Under the pieces are notes generated by a model. The model searched no databases and was not told the origin of the DNA. It saw nothing but the letters and a program-made list of their open reading frames with translations. Shown here in pieces: positions 1 through 5,683 of a stretch of 8,514 bases of DNA (position 1 is the stretch's first letter; each line of letters starts with the position of its first letter). This stretch comes from an uncultured Lachnospiraceae bacterium (GTDB lineage Bacteria; Bacillota_A; Clostridia; Lachnospirales; Lachnospiraceae). Location of the stretch: assembly GCA_905200565.1 (NCBI GenBank), contig CAJKKX010000081.1, positions 1-8,514 of the forward strand, given 5' to 3'. Both the position numbers and the translations under genes were made by a program.

Positions 1-48
1 GTACGGAATGAACGCAATCTCACCGCCAAACCGTGATTTAAAAATCAT
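1..48 (-). CDS. Possible partial gene downstream of folA (N-terminus only)
   Basis: An ATG lies at 48-46 on the minus strand, one base after the folA TAA stop (TAA-A-ATG). The frame stays open for 16 codons to the window edge and reads MIFKSRFGGEIAFIPY. The tight spacing would fit translational coupling to folA. There is no strong Shine-Dalgarno site, only a purine-rich GAGAGAAAG about 10 bases upstream inside folA. Sixteen open codons is weak evidence and I do not recognise the protein. It could be a real fifth gene of the operon or simply open sequence. Confidence 0.35.
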   Translation of the reverse strand, partial: MIFKSRFGGEIAFIPY

Positions 49-49
49 T

Positions 50-541
50 TTACCGCTTTCTCTCATACCGCACAAACGTATACTCCAGATCGAAATACGT
101 CTGCTCCTCACTCTCCCCGGTGATCTCCCACTCTTCCATCTCGTCCAGATTCGGAAACCAGGTATCCGCTTCGTAGGAATGCCGGATTTTCGTCACATGC
201 GCCGTGTCACAGAGAGGAAGCAGCTCCTGATACACACTGCTGCCGCCGATCACATAAACATCCTCACTGTGATATTTCTCCAGCTCCCGCAGAAGCCCCG
301 GCACAGAATGTACCATGATGGCATCCTTTACCTGATAATCGGGATTTCCCGTCAGCACAATATTTGTCCGTTTTTTCAGCGGAAGTCCGTTTGGAAAACT
401 CTCAAGCGTTTTCCTTCCCATAACGACCACCTTTCCCGTAGTCGTCTCCCGGAAAAATTTCATATCCGCCGGAATGCTCACCAAAAGTCCGTTATCTTTG
501 CCAATCGCCCAATTTTCATCTACTGCTACAATCAGATTCAT
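50..541 (-). CDS. folA: Dihydrofolate reductase
   Basis: Cytoplasmic enzyme that reduces 7,8-dihydrofolate to tetrahydrofolate with NADPH, regenerating the cofactor oxidised by thymidylate synthase. The 163-residue length is normal for bacterial DHFR. Visible landmarks are the N-terminal strand MNLIVAVDENWAIG, the catalytic acid Asp26 in IPAD, MGRKTLESF at 41-49 in the NADPH-binding region, Arg58 at the position of the folate-glutamate-binding arginine, VIGGSSVY at 97-104, and DTWFP at 126-130. Val21 occupies the position of the usually conserved Trp22 of E. coli DHFR. The start is ATG with AGGAGG five bases upstream, overlapping the thyA stop, so translation is probably coupled. It lies nine bases downstream of thyA, the classic partner. 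The family assignment is secure. Confidence 0.97.
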   Translation of the reverse strand: MNLIVAVDENWAIGKDNGLLVSIPADMKFFRETTTGKVVVMGRKTLESFPNGLPLKKRTNIVLTGNPDYQVKDAIMVHSVPGLLRELEKYHSEDVYVIGGSSVYQELLPLCDTAHVTKIRHSYEADTWFPNLDEMEEWEITGESEEQTYFDLEYTFVRYERKR

Positions 542-544
542 ACG

Positions 545-552
545 CTCCTCCT
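545..552 (-). promoter_or_regulatory. folA ribosome binding site overlapping the thyA stop codon
   Basis: On the minus strand the sequence reads TAGGAGGAGCGTATG. The first TAG is the thyA stop, and its last two bases are the first two of the AGGAGG Shine-Dalgarno site, which sits five bases before the folA ATG. A ribosome ending on thyA would stop on top of the folA start signal, so coupled translation of the two enzymes is likely. Confidence 0.85.
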
Positions 553-1402
553 ATACCGCAACAGGAATATTTTTGATCTGTGGTCCTGTCACATAATTCT
601 CTACGTGCAGATCATCCACGGTAAACTTATAGAAATCCCGAATCTCCGGATTCAGCCAGACCTTCGGAGCCGGATAAGTTTCCCTGGCAATCAGTTCTTT
701 TACCATCGAAACATGTCTGTCATAAATGTGTGCGTCCGCAATCACATGCAGAAGCTCCCCGGCCTCCATATCGCACACCTGCGCCATCATCATCAAAAGC
801 AGCGCATACTGGCATACATTCCAGTTGTTCGCCGTCAGCACATCCTGCGACCGCTGGTTCAAAACCGCATTTAAGGTCAGCCTGTCTTTGCCCTTTTCCT
901 GCGTGGTATTAAAAGTCATGCTGTAAGCGCAGGGATAAAGGTTCATCTCGTGCAGATCCTGATGTACATAAATATTGGTCATGATGCGTCTGCTGTACGG
1001 ATTGTGTTTCAGGTCAAAAATCACACGGTCTACCTGGTCCATCATGCCCTCTTTATAGACATGCTTCACACCGAGCTGATAGCCATACGCCTTTCCGATG
1101 GAACCTTCTTCGTCCGCCCAGGAGTCCCAGATATGGCTGTGCAGATCGTGAATATTGTTTGACTTTTTCTGCCAAATCCATAAAATTTCATCAAAAGCAT
1201 TTCTTAACGGCGTTCTCCGAAGCGTCAGAGCCGGAAATTCTTTTCGCAGATCGTAGCGGTTTACGATGCCGAAACGTTTGATCGTATAGGCTGATTCTCC
1301 CGTATCTTCCCAGACCGGGCGCACCTTCTCCCCTTCCGTACTTACGCCGTGTTCGATAATATCCCGGCACATGGAAATAAATAGCTGATCCGCATAACTC
1401 AT
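551..1402 (-). CDS. thyA: Thymidylate synthase (ThyA type)
   Basis: Converts dUMP to dTMP using 5,10-methylenetetrahydrofolate as both carbon donor and reductant, releasing dihydrofolate for FolA. The protein has 283 residues. Family landmarks in order are Glu72 in DEILW, HIWDSWADE from 90, the phosphate-binding arginine pair SRR at 137-139, the catalytic Cys158 in YPCAY, QRSQD at 183-187, Asn195 and the HIY pair His225/Tyr227. The C-terminus ends in VAV, close to the usual hydrophobic terminal residues. The loop that reads LGLPFN in E. coli ThyA is TANNWN here (190-195), keeping only the last Asn. The ATG start has AGGAGG at 1411-1416 eight bases upstream. The gene lies 15 bases after the DHHW gene and 9 before folA. 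Confidence 0.97.
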   Translation of the reverse strand: MSYADQLFISMCRDIIEHGVSTEGEKVRPVWEDTGESAYTIKRFGIVNRYDLRKEFPALTLRRTPLRNAFDEILWIWQKKSNNIHDLHSHIWDSWADEEGSIGKAYGYQLGVKHVYKEGMMDQVDRVIFDLKHNPYSRRIMTNIYVHQDLHEMNLYPCAYSMTFNTTQEKGKDRLTLNAVLNQRSQDVLTANNWNVCQYALLLMMMAQVCDMEAGELLHVIADAHIYDRHVSMVKELIARETYPAPKVWLNPEIRDFYKFTVDDLHVENYVTGPQIKNIPVAV

Positions 1403-1417
1403 ATATCTGTCCTCCTG

Positions 1418-2557
1418 TTAGTTTTTCAATTTTACCAGGCTTGCATCCTCTGCAAAGCCAGAAGCGTTGTACAAAAATAAGATATCCGTATATTCTTCAT
1501 CTTTCCTGTATTCCCGGAAACTCTCGTTAAAATATCGCAAATCGACAAAATCGACTTCTGAGAAATCATGGAAGGTAAAGGGCAGAAAGCAGTGGGCATA
1601 AGAATCCTTGATGACTAGAAGGCGTCTGTTACTTCCATTTTCAATCGTCCCCTCCACGACGGGCTGGTTTCCTCCAAAGAACAGGGCATACTTATCCTTT
1701 GTTTTCAGTGCGTCCCAATCGTAAAGATCCGTTTCCGTCTCTTCCCGGTTATAGAGCAGCGAATACGGCTTTTCTTCCTTCGGCCTGAAAATCTGAATGG
1801 AATCACACCCCACGTCGCCGCCGACCTTCGCTTCGATCGTACCCTGAAACTCGTCTGTCACGGTCTCTATCTCATAATCGGCAAGCGCAAGCGGCGACAG
1901 ACCCTTTTCCTTCGCCCATGCCGCATAGACATAATAGGCGGCCAGCGTTTTCCAGTGATGATCTGTCCGGTAATAGAGCTCTTCATCTGTATGCTCCCGC
2001 AGAACCGCCTCCGCATCAAACCAGACGCCCTCCGGCAGCACATCCGCTATCTTTTTTAGATAATTTTCTTCCTCATCGGATGCGGCAAACTTCGGCAGCT
2101 TCTCCTTCAAAATCTGCACCGCATTCGGAATCACCATAGCCGTCACATGTTCTTTTCCGTAATCCTCCTGCATTTCCGCCATGAATTCTGCCAGATAGGA
2201 AATATTTTTTTCCGCCGTGTCACTGGTAAAGCTTCCCGTGTGCTTTTCGATCAGATAACCGTCTTGTGCAAAATAGACGTCATTGCTTTCCTGCTTGAGA
2301 GTCGCCCGCTCGACTGCCGTCTTAACGCCGATCCACTGGTCTCTGAAAAGAAACTGATCTGTAATAAAAGATTCATAGTCCTTTGCAAATGCTCCACTGA
2401 AATAAGAATCCACCGAAAGCTTTGGTCTCTGCGCCAGAGCCCGGTTTTCTCTGTCCGAAAATTCCTTCACGGGACTGATCAGGCTGGCAATCGTCATTCC
2501 AAAAATCAGCAGAAGAAATACTATGATAAGAATCTGATTCTGTCTTTTCTGTTTCAT
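1418..2557 (-). CDS. DHHW family protein, AlgX/AlgJ-like SGNH-fold acyltransferase partner
   Basis: Predicted membrane-anchored, externally facing SGNH-fold protein of 379 residues. A basic N-terminus (MKQKRQNQ) is followed by one hydrophobic segment at about 9-28, a signal anchor. The family-naming motif DHHW is at 199-202 in YRTDHHWKTLAAY, which resembles the DTHW motif of AlgX/AlgJ. KDSYAHC at 317-323 supplies Ser319 as the likely nucleophile, so Asp199, His201 and Ser319 may form the triad (inferred by analogy). It follows the MBOAT gene by 41 bases, the arrangement expected of a partner that places acyl groups on a surface polymer. The ATG at 2557 is preferred because AAGGGG lies five bases upstream; a GTG seven codons earlier has no ribosome binding site. 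The family call is firm, but acetyl transfer and the substrate are inferred. Confidence 0.85.
   Translation of the reverse strand: MKQKRQNQILIIVFLLLIFGMTIASLISPVKEFSDRENRALAQRPKLSVDSYFSGAFAKDYESFITDQFLFRDQWIGVKTAVERATLKQESNDVYFAQDGYLIEKHTGSFTSDTAEKNISYLAEFMAEMQEDYGKEHVTAMVIPNAVQILKEKLPKFAASDEEENYLKKIADVLPEGVWFDAEAVLREHTDEELYYRTDHHWKTLAAYYVYAAWAKEKGLSPLALADYEIETVTDEFQGTIEAKVGGDVGCDSIQIFRPKEEKPYSLLYNREETETDLYDWDALKTKDKYALFFGGNQPVVEGTIENGSNRRLLVIKDSYAHCFLPFTFHDFSEVDFVDLRYFNESFREYRKDEEYTDILFLYNASGFAEDASLVKLKN
1429..1456 (-). promoter_or_regulatory. Possible internal promoter for thyA-folA
   Basis: Within the last codons of the DHHW gene the minus strand carries TAAAAT at 1434-1429, preceded by TG one base upstream (TGGTAAAAT, an extended -10). 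A TTTGCA element lies at 1456-1451 with a 16-base spacer. Transcription would begin near 1422, giving a leader of about 20 bases that contains the thyA ribosome binding site. This would let the two nucleotide-metabolism genes be expressed independently of the acyltransferase genes. The match is moderate and could be chance in this sequence. Confidence 0.35.
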
Positions 2558-2562
2558 CCTTT

Positions 2563-2568
2563 CCCCTT
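2563..2568 (-). promoter_or_regulatory. Ribosome binding site deciding the DHHW gene start
   Basis: The minus strand reads AAGGGGAAAGGATG, placing AAGGGG five bases before the ATG at 2557. The upstream GTG at 2578 is preceded only by a GC-rich GGCGGCGGCGCAGCAG stretch without a good ribosome binding site. The later start is therefore favoured. Confidence 0.65.
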
Positions 2569-2598
2569 TCTGACGCACCTGCTGCGCCGCCGCCCAAA

Positions 2599-4023
2599 TC
2601 AGAAGCGAAAATACAAAAACGGGTTATAAGTCGCATCCACCAGGTAAGCCACCGCGATCACAAAAATCCCCACGCAGAAAATACAGCGCAGCGCCGTCTG
2701 CATAACGCCGCCCTCCTGAAAGCGGGACAGTACTTTTCCGGCACAGCGTTTCGGAAGCATCGTACTTCCAAGAAACAAAATAATAAGCAATACCGCATAA
2801 TTATAAAGAAGATAAATTGTTTCCGAGTTAAACAGCCCTGCCCCAAAGCCTCCGAACATCGCTTTCAGATAAGACCAGGCATACGACAAATCCTCACACT
2901 TAAAAATCACCCAGCCGATGACTACGATCAGCAGCGTATACAGATTCTGTACAATCCCCGGCAGGCGCTTCATCCATTTTCCAATCACAAATTTTTCCAG
3001 AACCAGGAACCCTCCGTAATACAGCCCCCAGACCACAAAATTCCAGCTAGCGCCATGCCAGATTCCGGTCAGCATCCACACCACGAAAATATTCCGTACC
3101 TGCTTTGCCATCCCTTTTCTATTCCCCCCCAGTGGAATATAAACATATTCCCGGAACCAGGAACCAAGCGAAATATGCCATCTGCGCCAGAACTCCGTAA
3201 TGCTTCTGGATATGTAAGGATGGTCAAAATTTTCCAGAAAATGAAACCCGAACATTTTCCCCAGTCCAATCGCCATATCCGAATACCCGGAAAAATCAAA
3301 ATAGATCTGAAACGTGTATGCAATAGCTCCCAGCCACGCAGTCGCCGCCGGAACGCTCTCTATTGGCAGCGCCATAATCGTATCACAGAGCACGCCGATA
3401 TTATTGGCGAGCAGCACCTTCTTTCCCACACCCGCCATAAACCGCTGCACACCATAAGCAAAATCCTCCGGCTTTTCACGGTCTTTTTGCATCATCTGCC
3501 CGGCAATCGTCTTATACTGCACGATCGGCCCGGCAATCAACTGTGGGAACATAGAAACATAAGTTCCGTAATTCAGCCAGTTCTTCTGCACCTTCGTGGC
3601 CCCCCGGTACACATCGATCGTGTACGACATCGTCTGGAAGGTAAAAAAGGAAATACCGATTGGAAGCGGAATCCCCGGCAGCGGAAAGCTCGTCCCCAAC
3701 AGCCCGTTTACAGAGCCTATGAGAAAGTCTGCGTATTTGAAAAAAGCAAGAATCCCCAGATTCATCACAATCGAAATCATAAGGGCGCCCTTTGCTCTTT
3801 TGAAATCCTGCTGTTTCTTATGTTTATCGATCAGCCGTCCTACCCCATAATCCATTGTAATCGAGAACAGCATCAGAAAGACGTATTTCGGCTCTCCCCA
3901 GGCATAGAAAAACAGGCTGAACAAGAATAAAATTACATTTCGCATTCTCCTCGGCGCCAGAAAATACAGAAGCAGCACCGCCGGAAGAAACCGGAACATA
4001 AACAATAAACTACTGAAAACCAT
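2599..4023 (-). CDS. MBOAT family O-acyltransferase, AlgI-like
   Basis: Polytopic membrane protein of 474 residues with roughly ten or more hydrophobic segments spread from residue 5 to 465. Family signatures are FPQLIAGPIVQY at 159-170, YFDFSGYSDMAIGLG at 241-255, ITEFWRRWHISLGSWFREY with His283, YIPLGG at 295-300, and LTGIWHGASWNF with the presumed catalytic His323. These are typical of the AlgI/DltB/PatA branch, which moves acyl groups from a cytoplasmic donor across the membrane for surface polymer modification. The length is normal for AlgI-like proteins. The ATG has AGAGG a few bases upstream. It is the first gene of the minus-strand row, directly followed by the DHHW partner. The family is certain; the acyl group (probably acetyl) and the acceptor are not determinable here. 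Confidence 0.95.
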   Translation of the reverse strand: MVFSSLLFMFRFLPAVLLLYFLAPRRMRNVILFLFSLFFYAWGEPKYVFLMLFSITMDYGVGRLIDKHKKQQDFKRAKGALMISIVMNLGILAFFKYADFLIGSVNGLLGTSFPLPGIPLPIGISFFTFQTMSYTIDVYRGATKVQKNWLNYGTYVSMFPQLIAGPIVQYKTIAGQMMQKDREKPEDFAYGVQRFMAGVGKKVLLANNIGVLCDTIMALPIESVPAATAWLGAIAYTFQIYFDFSGYSDMAIGLGKMFGFHFLENFDHPYISRSITEFWRRWHISLGSWFREYVYIPLGGNRKGMAKQVRNIFVVWMLTGIWHGASWNFVVWGLYYGGFLVLEKFVIGKWMKRLPGIVQNLYTLLIVVIGWVIFKCEDLSYAWSYLKAMFGGFGAGLFNSETIYLLYNYAVLLIILFLGSTMLPKRCAGKVLSRFQEGGVMQTALRCIFCVGIFVIAVAYLVDATYNPFLYFRF

Positions 4024-4076
4024 AATGACCTCTCAATCCGTCTTTTTTAATTTTTCTTTACGATTTGAAAAAACTA

Positions 4077-4104
4077 TTTACAATTACCGGGTTTATTATA
4101 TAAT
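4077..4104 (+). promoter_or_regulatory. Promoter of the SGNH hydrolase-lipoprotein operon
   Basis: TTTACA at 4077-4082, a 16-base spacer and a perfect TATAAT at 4099-4104 form a strong sigma-A-type promoter. The predicted start near 4111 gives a leader of about 40 bases, ending in GGGGAG at 4140-4145, five bases before the ATG at 4151. Confidence 0.8.
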
Positions 4105-4123
4105 ATAGAGGAAGAAAAAACAA
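4095..4123 (-). promoter_or_regulatory. Promoter of the MBOAT-DHHW operon, sharing its -10 with the divergent promoter
   Basis: On the minus strand TATAAT lies at 4100-4095 with TTGTTT at 4123-4118 and a 17-base spacer. The -10 is perfect and the -35 matches only the TTG. It overlaps the plus-strand -10 by two bases, because the palindrome TATTATATAATA (4094-4105) holds a TATAAT on each strand. The predicted start is near 4088, with a leader of about 65 bases. A weaker alternative minus-strand promoter further downstream cannot be excluded. Confidence 0.55.
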
Positions 4124-4150
4124 ATTAATTTTTCAATCAGGGGAGAAAAT

Positions 4151-5110
4151 ATGCCACATCAGAGAAAGCGGAAACGGCAGAATCCTGGCCGTTTTCTTAA
4201 TATGCTTATTTTAATCTTCATTGTATTGATTGTCTTTGAAGGGAATCTGCTCATCAATATTTTTCAGAAAGACGGACTGAAATCCCAGATAAACTCTCAG
4301 ATTGATGAATTGCTCGCAGACAGCAGAAGCAAGGAAAAAGAAACGGAGACCACGGTGCAAACAGAAACGCCTGCCATGACAGAGCCTCAGACAGAGCCCG
4401 TTCCGGTCAACTCCGCCATCGTACCAGAACAGCCCGTTCCGGTTGACGATTCTTACTTCTCCGACGCTGTATTCATCGGTGACTCCCGTATGGAAGGCTT
4501 TCGCAATCAGTCCGGGATCACCCAGGGGACCTTTCTGACCGGTGTGGGCATGGACGTCTCGAACATTTTTGAGACGCCGTACATAAATCTTTACAATGAA
4601 CAAATTACCGTGTTCCAGGCGCTGTATAACACAAATTATAAAAAAGTATACGTCATGCTCGGCACAAACAATCTGGGCGAACCGGATTTTGACGACTTCA
4701 AGGATAAATACCGTGTCTGTCTTGGTGAAATCCGGAAAATGCTGCCAGACGCCATTATCTATGTTATCAGCGTTGCCTATGTGGAGGAATCCAAAGTAGA
4801 AGATACGACTTATGTCAACAATCAGAATATCGACACAGTGAATGATAAAATTCTGGAGCTGTGCGAGGATACCGGTTATTATTTTGTAAATATCAATGAA
4901 GTTCTGTCAGACGGAAATCATTCCCTTGTGGAAGGCGCTACCAGCGATGGAGTCCATATGTATGAAACCTACTGCAAAATCTGGCTGGAGTATCTGAAAA
5001 ACCACTATTTTTCTGAAGAGGATATCCAAAGAATGAAACAGCCTTCTTCAGAACCTGCTACTGAAAATCAGACGGACAGTTCTTCTGAACCGTCCACTGA
5101 AACTTTATAA
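4151..5110 (+). CDS. Membrane-anchored SGNH/GDSL family hydrolase
   Basis: Predicted extracellular serine esterase or acyltransferase of 319 residues. A very basic N-terminus (HQRKRKRQ) and one membrane segment at about 15-37 suggest an N-in anchor. A low-complexity Glu/Thr/Pro-rich spacer covers about 58-98. The catalytic domain shows the SGNH blocks: FIGDSRMEG with Ser112, GVG at 131-133, GTNN at 171-174 with Asn173, and SDGVHM with Asp266 and His269. The C-terminal tail from 298 is Ser/Glu/Thr-rich with two SSEP repeats. The ATG has GGGGAG five bases upstream. It is divergent from the MBOAT-DHHW pair and 31 bases ahead of a lipoprotein gene. A role in adding or removing acyl groups on the same surface polymer is inferred; the fold and catalytic residues are clear. 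Confidence 0.88.
   Translation: MPHQRKRKRQNPGRFLNMLILIFIVLIVFEGNLLINIFQKDGLKSQINSQIDELLADSRSKEKETETTVQTETPAMTEPQTEPVPVNSAIVPEQPVPVDDSYFSDAVFIGDSRMEGFRNQSGITQGTFLTGVGMDVSNIFETPYINLYNEQITVFQALYNTNYKKVYVMLGTNNLGEPDFDDFKDKYRVCLGEIRKMLPDAIIYVISVAYVEESKVEDTTYVNNQNIDTVNDKILELCEDTGYYFVNINEVLSDGNHSLVEGATSDGVHMYETYCKIWLEYLKNHYFSEEDIQRMKQPSSEPATENQTDSSSEPSTETL
4395..4447 (+). repeat. In-frame 36-base direct repeat in the SGNH hydrolase linker
   Basis: AGCCCGTTCCGGT occurs at 4395-4407 and again at 4431-4443, and the similarity extends to 15 of 17 bases. The period of 36 bases equals 12 codons, so the frame is kept and the protein shows PVPV twice in the linker (EPVPVN and QPVPVDD). This looks like a small internal duplication in a spacer whose length can vary. 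Confidence 0.75.
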
Positions 5111-5124
5111 AACATAATTATACC

Positions 5125-5131
5125 AAAGGAG
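5125..5131 (+). promoter_or_regulatory. Ribosome binding site deciding the lipoprotein start
   Basis: AAAGGAG lies ten bases before the ATG at 5142 but only one base before the in-frame ATG at 5133, which is too close to be used. The later ATG also gives a standard signal peptide beginning MKKFLSL. Confidence 0.8.
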
Positions 5132-5141
5132 AATGTGTATT

Positions 5142-5618
5142 ATGAAAAAATTTTTATCTCTCACGTTTGCAGCTATGCTGCTGATTCTGTCACTTACTGC
5201 ATGTGGAGGAGGCTCCTCCGACGGAGTAACCGCCAGCGTTTCCGACCTGGCAAAACAGCTTTCCGAAACCGTCAGCGATGGAACGCTTTCCACAGACCCG
5301 GTCGTATCCGATATCCTCGCTTCTACTTACTTTCTTGATATGGAACAGGTAGAGGACAGCGCCTCTTACATGAGCACTGGCGCTACCGCATGTGAAGTCA
5401 CGGTCGTAAAATGCAAGGACAGCAGTTATACTTCCGAGGTATCAGATCTCTTCAAATCCCGTGTGGAAAATCAGTCAAAGCTTTTTGCAAGCTATGCCCC
5501 GGATGAAGCGACAAAGCTGGACGCCGCTATTATCAAAACATCCGGAAACTACGTGGTACTCTGTGTCACGGACGATACCGCCAAAGCGGAAGAAGTTCTA
5601 AAAGAAGCCGGGTTCTAA
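5142..5618 (+). CDS. Small lipoprotein, DUF4358-like
   Basis: A 158-residue predicted lipoprotein. MKKFLSL and a hydrophobic core run into the lipobox LTAC, with Cys21 as the lipidated residue, followed by a Gly/Ser linker (GGGSSDG). The mature part resembles the uncharacterised DUF4358 family of Firmicutes in its central ACEVTVVKCKD strand, the FASYAPDEATKLDAA helix and the final NYVVLCVTDD strand (recognised from memory, not searched). It follows the SGNH hydrolase by 31 bases with no terminator between, so the two are probably one transcript ending at the hairpin at 5631-5667. The location would be the outer face of the cytoplasmic membrane. No catalytic motif is visible; an accessory or binding role beside the surface acylation enzymes is inference. 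Lipoprotein status is firm, family moderately so. Confidence 0.85.
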   Translation: MKKFLSLTFAAMLLILSLTACGGGSSDGVTASVSDLAKQLSETVSDGTLSTDPVVSDILASTYFLDMEQVEDSASYMSTGATACEVTVVKCKDSSYTSEVSDLFKSRVENQSKLFASYAPDEATKLDAAIIKTSGNYVVLCVTDDTAKAEEVLKEAGF

Positions 5619-5630
5619 TTTTATAAGAAA

Positions 5631-5667
5631 AAGCTCTGTTGCGTTTCTATTGCAACGGAGCTTTTTT
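5631..5667 (+). terminator. Intrinsic terminator, probably bidirectional
   Basis: AAGCTCTGTTGC (5631-5642) pairs with GCAACGGAGCTT (5652-5663), a 12-base stem with one G-U pair and a 9-base loop. A run of six T follows from 5662 to 5667. It ends the SGNH-lipoprotein transcript. Read on the minus strand the stem is also followed by a run of T, so it can serve the converging M50 gene, which stops at 5684. Confidence 0.93.
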
Positions 5668-5683
5668 CATGTAAAAAATCAAA

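Noticed and set aside
8..874. Plus-strand open frame of 288 codons
   Set aside because: It is antisense to folA and thyA, both unmistakable enzymes with ribosome binding sites. The translation is His/Arg/Ile-rich with no domain, typical of a shadow frame.
2558..2578. GTG start seven codons upstream for the DHHW gene
   Set aside because: There is no ribosome binding site before it, whereas the ATG at 2557 has AAGGGG at proper spacing and gives a compact basic signal-anchor N-terminus.
2147..2629. Plus-strand open frame of 160 codons
   Set aside because: It is antisense to the 5' part of the DHHW gene and the gap upstream of it, with no recognisable domain or start signal.
3055..3930. Plus-strand open frame of 291 codons
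   Set aside because: It lies antisense inside the MBOAT gene, whose motifs run across the same bases. It has no ribosome binding site and an unprotein-like composition.
4024..4150. Riboswitch or structured leader in the divergent region
   Set aside because: The region is AT-rich with short leaders of about 40 and 65 bases. The short AT palindromes (for example AAATTAATTT at 4122-4131) are too weak to support a structured RNA.
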